From Picochlorum sp. 'celeri' (Eukaryota > Chlorophyta > Trebouxiophyceae): a stretch of 64,000 nt of DNA. Under the pieces are notes generated by a model. It ran no database searches. It saw only the letters and a program-made list of their open reading frames with translations, and was not told where the DNA came from. Location: the NCBI GenBank assembly GCA_010909725.1, contig JAACMV010000021.1:893469-957468 (forward strand). Reading direction: 5' to 3'. Positions within the stretch are counted from its first letter, which is position 1. Each line of letters opens with the position of its first letter. A program made the position numbers and the translations under genes. This document shows positions 40,905-50,774 of the stretch, one piece after another.

Positions 40905-41474
40905 TCAATCGTGAAATCGAATATGGCGACCTCCCGCACGAGTGACCCTCGTCACTGCCTTGAGATTTCCTTCAACATTTTCCTTGGAAGAAGAATTGCT
41001 GATTGCCTGGTGGCAATCCTTGTCCATATCTCCAGGCTGCTGCGCGGATTTCGCCTGCTTCTTCTTCTTCTTCTTCTTCTTCTTTGTCGTCTTTTTCTTG
41101 CCATCATTGCCCTGTGGAATGCTGGCTCGCTCCACATCCTCCCGAATTTCTCCTTCTTCTAGCTCTTCTTCTTCCTTGCCTTGCGCTGCTTGGCTGGTAT
41201 CCTTGTCGCTGTTATGGCCATCATCTGCGACAGTATCGAATGCTACCTCGAGATCTAATCTCTCCAGCATGCGCTCCACCTCCTCCAACAAGGCTGTTTT
41301 GCGTTTCTCCAACGTCCCACCAACCGTCAAGGCAGCACCATCCTCGGAACCGCTATTGTTCTCCTTCTCTGGTACCTCTTCTGCCACAGATCGACGATAA
41401 TAATACGGTGTTCTCAACATACCATCCAAATCAAGCGATTCGAGGTCGTTTTCGTAGGTCGTATGGTTTCTCAT
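40905..41474 (-). CDS. Hypothetical charged protein with poly-Lys tract
   Basis: A 189-residue nuclear-type protein of low complexity. The N-terminus MRNHTTYENDLESLDLDGML is the most normal part. A helix LEKRKTALLEEVERMLERLDLE could form a coiled coil. An acidic block (EEEELEEGEIRED) precedes a poly-Lys run of about nine residues (nucleolar-like), and the C-terminus is TRVTRAGGRHIRFHD. No family recognised. The ATG at 41474 is the first in frame. The lumenal TPR gene starts 74 bp downstream on the same strand. Confidence 0.55.
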   Translation of the reverse strand: MRNHTTYENDLESLDLDGMLRTPYYYRRSVAEEVPEKENNSGSEDGAALTVGGTLEKRKTALLEEVERMLERLDLEVAFDTVADDGHNSDKDTSQAAQGKEEEELEEGEIREDVERASIPQGNDGKKKTTKKKKKKKKKQAKSAQQPGDMDKDCHQAISNSSSKENVEGNLKAVTRVTRAGGRHIRFHD

Positions 41475-41644
41475 TTTTGTGACACACAAAGAAACGTCAG
41501 CAGACGGGAGAATGGGCGTCCATGCAACAATTCCTGGTTAGTATATATGTGATACGATGTATTAGTAATGCACTGCATCTAATACGTATTCAGAACAGAG
41601 AAAAAAAAACTCCATAAATAGAACATTAAGTACCGTATGTATAT

Positions 41645-41663
41645 GTACCAACAGAATTGGTAC
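41645..41663. repeat. Inverted repeat in divergent promoter
   Basis: GTACCAA, 5 bp, TTGGTAC (perfect 7-bp arms) between the minus-strand Lys-rich gene and the plus-strand secreted protein. Confidence 0.6.
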
Positions 41664-41732
41664 TGACTAGATTGCAACGGTATCATCATCAAATACAGAC
41701 AGATATGGACGAAAGATACTGAATTTTTTTAT

Positions 41733-42119
41733 ATGTACGTCATCATGGCATTGCGGACTATTACATTAGCTCTCGTGTTGGCTCTTCTTGTCGTGGCTAT
41801 GAGTGCCACCTCTCGTGTTGGAGTCCAGGCGAGCACGATTCCGACAACCTGTATTGGATCGACGTGTTACACCTGTCCAGAGTATTGCGATGAAATCCAA
41901 GTGGGTGATGTTAGCGATCCGTCGACGTGCCGATGCTCAGGAAGCAGCGAATTTTGTAACAATGCTGTGTGTACTGCTGTGGCCAATGATGGCGGTGACG
42001 AGATTGTTTCTCTTCCATCTGGTGGGTCAGCAATACTGGGAGGATTCTCGTGCATGTTTATTACAAATACAATTGTATGCATGTGCATTATTTTCATTAT
42101 GAGGTTGATAATGGTGTAA
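41733..42119 (+). CDS. Small secreted Cys-rich protein, possibly anchored
   Basis: A 128-residue protein with a signal peptide (about 5-33: LALVLALLVVAMSATSRVGVQA). Ten Cys lie in the mature part (TTCIGSTCYTCPEYCDEI...CRCSGSSEFCNNAVC). A strongly hydrophobic C-terminus (FITNTIVCMCIIFIMRLIMV) could be a membrane span or, with the Gly/Ser patch before it, a GPI-type signal. Start at 41733 or at the Met four codons on. No family recognised. The end lies 100 bp from the convergent glycine-rich gene. Confidence 0.6.
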   Translation: MYVIMALRTITLALVLALLVVAMSATSRVGVQASTIPTTCIGSTCYTCPEYCDEIQVGDVSDPSTCRCSGSSEFCNNAVCTAVANDGGDEIVSLPSGGSAILGGFSCMFITNTIVCMCIIFIMRLIMV

Positions 42120-42219
42120 CAAGAACATGAAGTGCACTTGTCTGCAAGACAATGAGACATGCTCAAATAGAGCACAATATCTTAAAAATTGCCATATTGT
42201 GCTGTAAATAGGAGATGTA

Positions 42220-43635
42220 TTACGCTTTTGGACAATAATTTGTGGACAAATAGACAGGCACCCTGCGCAAGTACGTCTTTGCTTCCTTCAAAACATATGA
42301 AAACTCTTCGTCACAGACACACCTGTAGTTGTCATATCCTCCACATTTCGCAAGTGCTGCGCGTGTTGCCTCAATGCGAATGGTTCCCATATTCTGAAAC
42401 AATGCAGCCAATCCTTTATTTTTCACCCTCAAATAGCCCCTTGATTGTCTTTGACTGCTGAATTCGTATTTGAAGTAGAATCCAGCTTGGGTTGACAGGC
42501 GATATGTATCATATTCTCCTCCTCCTTGTTTGAAAAACTCGTGGCCAGCTCCCATACCACCGCCACCTTCGATGTAAAAGAATCCATTGGAGGTTTCCTT
42601 GATCAAGTTCCCAAGAGAATCGTACAGATCTAGGACATTTGTAGAGTACAGTTTGATCAGGGTTGCATTGTATGTATTCTGTGTGTTGTCATTAGAAGAT
42701 ACATCCTTATCTTGTTTGTAATACGAAAACTCAACACCCTCAGAGGTTGTATCACTTCCAGTACCCGTTCCAGTCCCAAGACCGAGGCCGTTCAATGCAC
42801 CACTTCCATCACAAAAGTTTGCTCCTCCTCCTCCGCCACCACCAAGATTGGTGTGTGTTTTATTGGAAGTCATGCCAGCACCACCTCCACCTCCCCATCC
42901 AAATACAGCTTTGTCATCCACATACACTTCTGCTCCATATCCACCACCACCACCACCCCCAATGCCGTAGTACATTGGATCTCTTGCAATGTAGTCACTT
43001 GGGGCATACATTCGCTTGGCATCAAACTGTGGATAATCCTTTTTGAATTGCTTCACTGCATCGGCTCCCAACTGTTGGGACAGGGAAGACCAATCCTCGC
43101 TATCGCCATTAAATGTAAGGAGCTTTTTCCTGCTCTTGGTGGAAATCGATATCAAAAGGTCTCCCAGCTTTTTGGACCGACCAACAGGATTCAGGGCAGT
43201 GGAACTCAGTGGAATATCCCTGGGAACCGACCCAATGCTGGAAGCATACGCAACCAACTTGCAGACTGCCTTTCCTGGACTTACGTTACTCTCAGGTCGC
43301 CACGGAAGTGGCTGTCGCATGCATGGCCACTGTGTCTGGTCAACTCCATCCACCTGGGTGACATAATACTCCATAAAGCCCACCATGTGTCGCTTTCCAA
43401 TCTTCGCACGCTCCCTAATCCGATCCACCATTTTAAATGACGTTAAATAGGTTTCGTAACAATGCCTCTGGACATATGGAAGATCAGGGACGCCTTCACA
43501 GTCATCTTCATGCTGGATAAGGCACTTTATTTTCTTGCCTTGGGGGACACAAATGGTCGTGTCATATTCCTGAGCAGAGGCGTATAGCGGCATCAAAAGC
43601 ACCAATACAGTGATAAAGAGTGCTTCTTTGCGCAT
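42220..43635 (-). CDS. Secreted glycine-rich protein of unknown family
   Basis: A 471-residue extracellular protein. Signal peptide about 1-22, cleavage after YASA. An N-terminal Cys-containing region (TTICVPQGKKIKCLIQHEDDC) is followed by a mixed domain, then a glycine-rich domain with runs of seven or more Gly (YGIGGGGGGGYGAEVY; FGWGGGGGAGM; NLGGGGGGGANFCDG) alternating with aromatic strands (about 225-400). The C-terminal part RIEATRAALAKCGGYDNYRCVCDEEF is Cys-bearing. The pattern recalls the poly-Gly helix bundles of ALK/LTK-type glycine-rich domains, but I claim no homology. The first in-frame ATG is 43635. Confidence 0.7.
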   Translation of the reverse strand: MRKEALFITVLVLLMPLYASAQEYDTTICVPQGKKIKCLIQHEDDCEGVPDLPYVQRHCYETYLTSFKMVDRIRERAKIGKRHMVGFMEYYVTQVDGVDQTQWPCMRQPLPWRPESNVSPGKAVCKLVAYASSIGSVPRDIPLSSTALNPVGRSKKLGDLLISISTKSRKKLLTFNGDSEDWSSLSQQLGADAVKQFKKDYPQFDAKRMYAPSDYIARDPMYYGIGGGGGGGYGAEVYVDDKAVFGWGGGGGAGMTSNKTHTNLGGGGGGGANFCDGSGALNGLGLGTGTGTGSDTTSEGVEFSYYKQDKDVSSNDNTQNTYNATLIKLYSTNVLDLYDSLGNLIKETSNGFFYIEGGGGMGAGHEFFKQGGGEYDTYRLSTQAGFYFKYEFSSQRQSRGYLRVKNKGLAALFQNMGTIRIEATRAALAKCGGYDNYRCVCDEEFSYVLKEAKTYLRRVPVYLSTNYCPKA

Positions 43636-44329
43636 TATTTCAATTATTTTTGTACACGGATCCAAAGTATCTCAGAAACCCTGTCGTGTCCTCTTCGCTC
43701 GCCACCTGCACGTGCAAGGAGCTGCGATGGCAAATCGATGGATACAGCGTAATTCACACAGATCAGATTCCAATTTATCTAGCATCCATAAAGTTCTAGA
43801 AGTGATGAGTTTGCATTACATATCATGGTGGCATCAGACGCTACTACCGTAAACCCTCTTCGTGGCCATCATGACACATGGTATCAGGTCTTGCCTGCTG
43901 GTTAGCAGCACCAGGAATTCCATTCCTAGGACCAGGCCACACAACCCAAAGGGCACAAGGGCTTCAGGGTAGCGATGCTACGGTATTCTGGTTTCTGCAC
44001 AATGCATTCATGATAGATGGCTGTCATCCAATGCCTGCAGGCTCGGGCAGAGATGCATCAATTCACAAAAGGGCGCCACCATTTTCAAATGTCACCGGGT
44101 GAATGAACCGTCACTGGTTGGTTACAAACGTGCACTGGTTCCTTCTTTGTAGTAAATTTATTTATTTATTCAATTATTTAACAGATTTTATGGTTGTTCT
44201 TGTGTCCAAAGTGGAATAGAAGAGGCAATAGCGTTTTCAGATGAACCGAATGGAAGACGCAGCGAACAGGCAATAGCGCCCGGTTGGCATAACCATCCCT
44301 TTATAGTACAGTTTCATAGAGAAGGGATA
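43636..44329. other. Divergent intergenic region, glycine-rich gene / BRCA2
   Basis: 694 bp. A 74-codon frame at 43878-44102 has no support. Short palindromes include GCCTGCAGGC (about 44034) and AGGAAT/ATTCCT around 43913. AT-rich near 44155-44200. Nothing else seen. Confidence 0.4.
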
Positions 44330-47300
44330 ATGGCGAATGGTGTGCGACTCGTTGATCTTCTGAAGAGGGACTCGGAATGGGAGTTCTGTCGTGCTGAGGA
44401 GCTTGGTCAGGTGGAGGTGGAAACCTGCCCCGTGACTCGATTGGCTGTTGACGATATGGTCGAGGCATCTGGACTGGCGGAGGCTCCTCCACCAGAGTAT
44501 CATGTTGATATGACTTCTGTGCAGCGAGGACATGTCTCTGGGGGGTGGGAACATCATGACTGTGATGATGATGGGTTTGAATATCCTGCATCACTGACAC
44601 AGGGGTCGCCAGGGTGCGGGAAGATGGCATGGAGCAGTCGGGTGGATGTATTAAGGAGCGAGAAGGATCGTCCTGTGGAAGATGCGGGTCCTGCGAAGCG
44701 TGTGCTGCTGCCTTCTCAGCCTGCGCCTCTTGCGGTCAGGGAACAACAGGAGGAGAATCGAGAACAGCAGCAGAAGGCAAACGAGCCGCATGATCAACCA
44801 TTATTTGATCATCATCTAAAAAGCAATGATGTACAACCACAGCAAGAAGGAAAGCAGGCAACGCCTGGGGTCATGTTTACAACTGGGGGTGGTGCTGCAT
44901 TGAAGATATCTAAAAGCAAGTTAGAAGCAGCGTCTCGGCTCTTTGATGGACTTGAGGATACACCTGCGAAACAGAATAATAATAATAATGATGATGATAA
45001 GAAGGAGAATATCATGAAAGGTCAAGCGAGTGCTCCATCAAATATGTTTATGACTGGGTCTGGGTCAAAGATTTCTATATCAAAGGATAAAATGGCTGCT
45101 GCTGCTAAACTGTTGGATCTGGATGAGGATTCTGATACTACCCCTTCTCGAGGTGTCTCTAAAAACAGCAACACGACTCCCGCGCCCAAAGATGTGCAAG
45201 CGAGTGTTGCTTTGGCAAGAACACCTGCCCCAGCTGGCAAAGGATGGACGGCACCCAGGAGTCGCTTTGCCCCCCCTACAGCTTCGGGTTCCACGTTTAC
45301 GGCGCCCAGCAAGAAGAAGATGCCAGAATTTCAGACTCCAGGGAACCATGCAGCTGTGGCAAAGCGTCATCGGAGCAGCACAAGCAGTGTTGAGCATGCA
45401 AATACTCCAGGATTGGTAACTCCCCAGGTGTTTCAGCAGACCAAGCAGGTTCCGCATTCGACTGAGATGAAGCATATGAATACTCCAGTGAAAAAAGTAG
45501 AATTGCCATTGACGCCACAACTTGCCAGCAGGTATCTTTTTGATGGAAATTATGGGCCAGGAGATGTTCGGTCACTTCTGCTTACATCTGGTGCAAAACC
45601 CGATGTGGTTCAGGATGATTGGGTCAGGTATGTTAATACTGTTGTCGTATATAGATGTCTATAGTAATGAGATAATATACTTAATGTCGTCGTGGTGTGC
45701 AGGAATCATTACATGTGGGTGGTCTGGAAATTGGCCCTGGTTGAGCTACACCTTGATAGGCCTGGTACTCGATTGACATTTGATTCTGTCCACAAGGAAT
45801 TACAGCACAGGTATCAGAAGGAGTATGTACAAGGAAAGAAATCGTTTCTTAAAGGTGTCCTGCAGCGGGATTATCCACTCAAGGTTCCATGTGTGCTCAA
45901 AGTAGCATCCATCCAGCAATCACCCCAAGCTGCAGTGCTGGAGCTGAGTGATGGGTGGTATAGCATCACATGCAACTGCGATGAAAAACTGGCACTTTTG
46001 GCTGCTCAGAGGAGAATCTATGTTGGGCTGAAATTGAGGCTGGTGGGTGCGGAACTTGTTGGTGGGAATCCTGGAGAGCCATTGGTGGCAACAAAAGAGA
46101 CACGAGTATTTCTTCAGTATAACCAAGTCCACCCGATACACTACACGTCAAAATTAGGTATTCAAAAGTATAATAGAATTCCGGTCACTCCTATATCTGC
46201 GATAGATGAGAAGGGAGGGACTGTTCCTAGAACAGTTGTGTCTGTGCTTTGTGTCTTTCCCCCGCTGATGTGGTCCAAGTTGCCCAGCGGTGTTTCGACA
46301 TTTCAAACGGTATCATTGGCAGCAAAAGCTGAGACTTGTTTGGATGCTGAGTTGGAAAAGATAGCAGATAAAGTAAAGGACGATGTCGAGAAGGAAGAGA
46401 TACACATGTGTTCCCTGTGGTTGAAACAGGGCAAGCCAGATGGTATGAAAAAGGTGGAAAGGCTGTATGCCTCCTTAGTAACATCAGCGGGAGGAGACGA
46501 CTTTATGGAGACTCTGAATGAAAGTGATAAGATGTGTCTCGAAAAGTATGTCGCGGAGAGAAGGATGGAATTACAAGATATACAGCAGCAACGATGCAGA
46601 GAGATGCTGGGCTCTGAAGTCCCTTCTGCTCTAGGAGCAAGCAGTATTCCTTGCCAAACGCTGCTTGTTGGAGAGGTATCAAAGCAATCATCTCCTGGAC
46701 TTGGCCCTATGGAGTATTTTTCCTCGAGCATTCGATCAGTGAAAACGGCCCTTCTGACGCTGTGGAAACCACGCGATGATATGCTCAGACTGAAAGAAGG
46801 TGACATTCTCTCCATTACCTCGGTCGATGTGTTCAAGAGGGATGTCAAGAGCCAAATATATAGAGGACCCTTCTTGGAATCTCTCAAGCATCTCCAAACG
46901 TCTCCCAAATCTGCATGCACACAGGTGGAGAGGGCAAAGATTGATGCCACCCGGGTGGTCCAAGGATCGTCACACATCCGCAACGTGACAATCCAAAAGC
47001 TGCTCCATGATGCCAACGGTGGATACATGCTCCCAAACCTCATCAGCATGAAGGGAATCGTATTGAAAGCATCCTCGCCATCTCTCGCTAGTGATTACTC
47101 GCACCATTTCCAATGGATTTTTGCAATCGATGCCTCCCAGCAGGGCAATGAGTCTGCCTGGATCATGGCCATCCTCCTCGCTGGGCCGCAGGACGCCATC
47201 AAGTGGGTAGACGACACCAAGGCATGGACAAGCTACCACTCATTCGAAAACGTGGAAGTGTTTGGGTTCGATCATTCAAACCAGATTATTCAAATCAAGG

Positions 47301-47419
47301 CAAGCATGGGAACATCCATCACCACAATGCCTCTGGAAGAGAACACTGCCTTTGTTTCCCAAAATTCGCCCCTGCTGGAATCTCTTAGAGACAAAGCCAA
47401 CAATTTGCTCTCATCGTAG
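44330..47419 (+). CDS. BRCA2: BRCA2 homologue with two BRC-like repeats
   Basis: Loads RAD51 onto ssDNA in homologous recombination. Exon 1 44330-45627, intron 45628-45702 (75 nt), exon 2 45703-47419; 1004 residues. BRC-like repeats are at about 183-205 (FTTGGGAALKISKSKLEAA...LF) and 240-262 (FMTGSGSKISISKDKM). Both have FxxG where FxxA is usual. The helical domain begins near RSLLLTSGAKPDVVQDDWVR and continues across the splice to NHYMWVVWKLALVEL. OB folds follow: AVLELSDGWYSITCNCDEKLALL, then IYVGLKLRLVGAELVGG. A short BRCA2 with few repeats is typical of protists and algae. Confidence 0.92.
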
Positions 47420-47433
47420 CATGTAAAGAAGAC

Positions 47434-47670
47434 CTATCCCACCTTTTTATGCTGCATCTCAGCCAACTTTCTCTTATACAGTTCCTTATCCCGAATAACC
47501 CCTTTGTGAAGATTCTGCGCTCAATCGCAATCACATCAGTCATTAGATACAAATAATGTTTCTATATCCGCCCATACCTCTCGCTCTACCTTCTGTCCGT
47601 GGTGAATGTAGGCAATGCCCAATCCAGTGACCAAGGTCGTACCCACGAGGAATATCGTGCCACGTTTCAT
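47434..47670 (-). CDS. PET117: Cytochrome c oxidase assembly protein PET117
   Basis: Small mitochondrial inner-membrane assembly factor for complex IV. Two exons: 47578-47670 and 47434-47514, with a 63-nt intron (gtatgg...gcgcag), phase 0; 57 residues, too short for normal ORF calling. Sequence: MKRGTIFLVGTTLVTGLGIAY (single membrane segment), then HHGQKVERE / NLHKGVIRDKELYKRKLAEM. The ERExLHxGVIRD block is the family signature. The C-terminus is shorter than in animals. It stops 14 bp from the BRCA2 stop, convergent. Before the transposon landed, the desaturase stop lay 59 bp upstream. Confidence 0.85.
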
Positions 47671-47729
47671 CCACAAATGATTGATCAATCCAGATACTTA
47701 CAAAAAGGAAATAAAGAATAATACATATA

Positions 47730-47789
47730 TCATGCTCTCTGCCACAGGATACCACTGCCTGCGACATCTGGGGCTACATATCTGCATGC
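47730..47789 (-). pseudogene. Severed 3' end of the FAD2 desaturase reading frame
   Basis: Reading the minus strand from the target duplication outwards, in the desaturase frame, gives 19 more residues (A-CRYVAPDVAGSGILW-QRA) and then TGA at 47730-47732. The CxYVxPD...GxxW pattern is that of FAD2 C-termini. These codons are now cut off from the rest of the gene by the hAT element. Confidence 0.85.
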
Positions 47790-47797
47790 AGCATAGT
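47790..47797. repeat. Left target-site duplication of hAT element
   Basis: AGCATAGT, directly before the left terminus TAGGCTTGGG. An identical copy lies at 50778-50785. Confidence 0.95.
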
Positions 47798-47811
47798 TAG
47801 GCTTGGGTCAT

Positions 47812-47872
47812 CGGCATAGCGGGCTCCCGGCATAGCGGCTCGCTATGCCGTAGTCTATGCTATGCTATGCCG
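47812..47872. repeat. Left subterminal repeat cluster of the hAT element
   Basis: Four copies of the octamer GGCATAGC in both orientations within 61 bp (47813, 47829 direct; 47842, 47864 inverted), with GCTAT-rich spacers. These are probable transposase-binding sites. Confidence 0.75.
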
Positions 47873-48064
47873 TTTTTTATGGCCCGATATGCTATCTCAG
47901 AAGACCCTCCGGTCGAAAGGTGCTTTCAATGGGAGATATGAATTTGGTCGCGCATCCAAATTTGAAACACAGATTTCACCATAATATGACTTTATGTCTC
48001 CATATGTTATATTACTTTACATAATATGTCATTAGAAAGATTCTGATAGGCGTGGTTTGTCGAA

Positions 48065-50494
48065 ATGGGCTCGTTTGAGTCAGACCGTGTTTCTCTAGTT
48101 GACCGCACAGAACTTGAGAAGACTGCGTACTTCAGGCTATCTGAACAACGAAAAAAAGCTCTTGAACAATTTGGTGATGATCATTATTGGGCAAGTTTCG
48201 ACATTACATGGGGGAAGAGGGATAATGGCAAGCAAAATTGGGTCCTCAGTTGCAAACATTGCAAAGCATCGTTGTCCACTGAAAATGTTTCATCGGCAGT
48301 CAAAAAGCATATGACTAGCTTCAGAAAATGCCCTGCATCTAATGAAAAATGGAGGGAGCACGAAGAATCAGTCGGGAAGAAGAAGAGGCCAATAACTGAA
48401 GCTGACATGGAGGAGGTGGCACATCTCAGAAAGAAGAGGAGTACGAACCTTATTCTAGACATGCGCCATCAAAACAAGTTGATCAAGAGGCATGTTGAAA
48501 ACTTAATGACTTGGATACTAATGAATCCTGTATCGTTCAGATTGGTTGATGACCCACTCCTTGCTGAGAGTCTGAAAATGCTGGGGTGGCCCTCTGGTAT
48601 CTGCAGGAAAACTCTTTGTGGATCATTTTTGGATAATAAGTACGAGGAGTTTCTGGCTGCAAGAGAATCAAATATAAACTATTTTAAGTGCTTTCAGGTA
48701 GCATCGGATTCTTGGAGATCAAAGTATGCCAACAAGGGCAGTAAACTGGTAGGAGCAACTTTGAACTTTCCAACAGGGAGTCATCTGGGTGACATTTTCA
48801 CCACAGTAGATGACGAGGTGGTTTCTCGATCGTATTTGTTCAATAAAATGACAACAATGATTGATGCGTTGGGTTCTGACTGTTACATCGGTTGTGTTTT
48901 TGATGGAGAAATGGCATACAGGAAAGCTGGAGAAGACTTGCAGGCCAAATACCCTGGAACAATTCATATGACCTGCCAGGCACATACTCTGAGTCTCCTG
49001 TTGAAGGATATCAGCAAAATAGATACCTTAGAAGACTGCTTCTCGATATCTCACAAGATGGTGCTTCTGTGCAACGTCAGAGAGTGTCGTCCCATTTTGC
49101 AAGAATGTCAAAAGGAAATGTACCAAAAGACTTATCCTCTCAGGCTTGGAGTCGAGACACGGTTCGGATATTTCGTGACTGAAATGCGAGATCTTATTCA
49201 ATCTAAAGAAGCTATTAAAAAAATGGCTGGGAACGAGAGATTGCTTTCCAAATTCAATCCAGATAACACTTACAGCTCAACAGAAGATCAGAGGTTGGCA
49301 TTCTCAAAGATTTTTTCAGACTCGTTTTGGTCCAATCTGGCCACACTCGTGGATATATTGGGGCCTGTTGTAGATATGATTCACCACATCGAGCAGGATA
49401 AGCCAATGATAACTCAGATGTACTTTGTTTGGCGGTTCTTAGACCATAAATTCCGGGTTCGCGAACTTCCTGCCTTTGAGGGTGGTGGTAGCATATGTTT
49501 CAATGGAGAAAAAACTCAGGAGACAATTTTCGGTGTCGAAAAAGAAATGGCAGTCAGAGTACGGAAAAGAATGGAGTACACGAACGTTGATCTCTTCACT
49601 CTGGCCTTCCTTTTGGATCTCAGATTTTTTGAGAGGATTGCTATCGACACCTTCAGGCCCCCCGTTAAGTATGTGACACGAGCTCAACTAGAGAAAGCTA
49701 AGGTAGCTTTTAAGTCCTTTATACTAGAATCTGATAAGAATGAAGGGCTGAAGGAGCTAGAGCGCTTACTGGAGGATGGGATTCAAATCAGTAACTATGA
49801 CCATGTAGAGAGTCTGGTAGAGTTAATAGAATCGAGCAAGATGCCTCAGGAGAACGAGTGGAAATTAGAGGAAGGGGACAGAGGAAATTTTATTGTCGCT
49901 TCCTTGTGGAGGGCTATTGATCATCCTCGCTATCGCATCATATCTGACTATGTGACTCGCAACCTTTTTGCTATGCATGTCACCTCCTGCAGTTGTGAAA
50001 GGCTTTGGTCTAGAATGAGACATTTATACAAGCCTACCAGACATAGATTAGATCCTCAAAGAGCTAAAAAGCTTTTAATGATTACTATGGGAAGAGATTT
50101 CAAAAGGAGCCAGAGGGCTCTTGCCAATTACCTTGAGGGAAGAACCTGCCAAGGAGACGAAGATGTTGATTTCATCGACCTGGATGTGGACGTTGCGGAT
50201 TTAGACTGGCTAAATGACGCTGATATTGACTTCATGGTATCTGAGGAAATAGTAGACTTGGCTGAAAATCAGGACTCGGGATCGGAGTGTGAAATTATTC
50301 AATCGGTTGTGATGGAACTTGGGCAGTTAAACAACAGTAGCACATCAATCACGGGAGTGGTTGAGACGCTGAAATCTCGCAACATAGGAGTCTCACGAGA
50401 AAATGTCATTCAAATTCTCAAACAATTAGAAAGCGCTGACAAGATAACAATGGAAGGGGAGGACTTTTATCTATCAACTCCTCATGATGGATGA
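48065..50494 (+). CDS. hAT transposase with BED zinc finger and C-terminal winged-helix-like domain
   Basis: An 809-residue transposase, intact. The N-terminal BED finger has C63-x2-C66...H82...C89 (CKHC...KKHMTSFRKC). The RNase-H-like core has D215 (VASDSW), D280 (CVFDGE), the C304/H307 pair in CQAHTLSLLLKDI, and E645 in SCERLWSRMRHL, fitting a DDE triad split by the helical insertion. The hAT dimerisation region is HRLDPQRAKKLLMITMGRDF. Unusual is a tail of about 110 residues: an acidic linker (DLDVDVADLDWLND) and then about 744-806 (SVVMELGQLNNSSTSITGVVETL...VIQILKQLESADKITMEGEDFYL), which looks like an RPA32-type winged helix. ATG at 48065; no introns. Confidence 0.93.
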   Translation: MGSFESDRVSLVDRTELEKTAYFRLSEQRKKALEQFGDDHYWASFDITWGKRDNGKQNWVLSCKHCKASLSTENVSSAVKKHMTSFRKCPASNEKWREHEESVGKKKRPITEADMEEVAHLRKKRSTNLILDMRHQNKLIKRHVENLMTWILMNPVSFRLVDDPLLAESLKMLGWPSGICRKTLCGSFLDNKYEEFLAARESNINYFKCFQVASDSWRSKYANKGSKLVGATLNFPTGSHLGDIFTTVDDEVVSRSYLFNKMTTMIDALGSDCYIGCVFDGEMAYRKAGEDLQAKYPGTIHMTCQAHTLSLLLKDISKIDTLEDCFSISHKMVLLCNVRECRPILQECQKEMYQKTYPLRLGVETRFGYFVTEMRDLIQSKEAIKKMAGNERLLSKFNPDNTYSSTEDQRLAFSKIFSDSFWSNLATLVDILGPVVDMIHHIEQDKPMITQMYFVWRFLDHKFRVRELPAFEGGGSICFNGEKTQETIFGVEKEMAVRVRKRMEYTNVDLFTLAFLLDLRFFERIAIDTFRPPVKYVTRAQLEKAKVAFKSFILESDKNEGLKELERLLEDGIQISNYDHVESLVELIESSKMPQENEWKLEEGDRGNFIVASLWRAIDHPRYRIISDYVTRNLFAMHVTSCSCERLWSRMRHLYKPTRHRLDPQRAKKLLMITMGRDFKRSQRALANYLEGRTCQGDEDVDFIDLDVDVADLDWLNDADIDFMVSEEIVDLAENQDSGSECEIIQSVVMELGQLNNSSTSITGVVETLKSRNIGVSRENVIQILKQLESADKITMEGEDFYLSTPHDG

Positions 50495-50719
50495 CTTCAG
50501 TCTTTGGTCGGTTGTTTCTCGCCCCAGTGATAGTCATAGCCTCTTACAACCCTCACAAATCGTTACAAAATGTTTGTTTTATACCTTGGAACCTTTACCA
50601 AACGAATTATGCCCTTCTTGTGGCAGACACAAGGCAAATATGCTGCAAATATGCTCCAGCATATCGATTTCATGTCACTCTCTCCCATCAAAGGGGTCCT
50701 TTGACCGATCAATATGTTG

Positions 50720-50750
50720 AAAACGGCATATCATGCCGCTATGCCGTTTT
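50720..50750. repeat. Right subterminal palindrome of the hAT element
   Basis: Perfect 11-bp arms AAAACGGCATA and TATGCCGTTTT around 9 bp. The same TATGCCGTTTT string occurs near the left end (47867-47877). Confidence 0.8.
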
Positions 50751-50774
50751 CACCTTCCAGCATATTACCCAACC

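Noticed and set aside
41060..41100. Poly-Lys (CTT repeat) as a microsatellite of interest
   Set aside because: A short simple repeat within a coding region, common in nuclear proteins.
42820..42960. Poly-Gly runs as possible sequencing or repeat artefact
   Set aside because: Codons for Gly vary and the frame is kept, so the runs look like genuine selected protein sequence.
43878..44102. 74-codon ORF in the gap before BRCA2
   Set aside because: No family, signal, splice site or codon-use support; length is within chance expectation.
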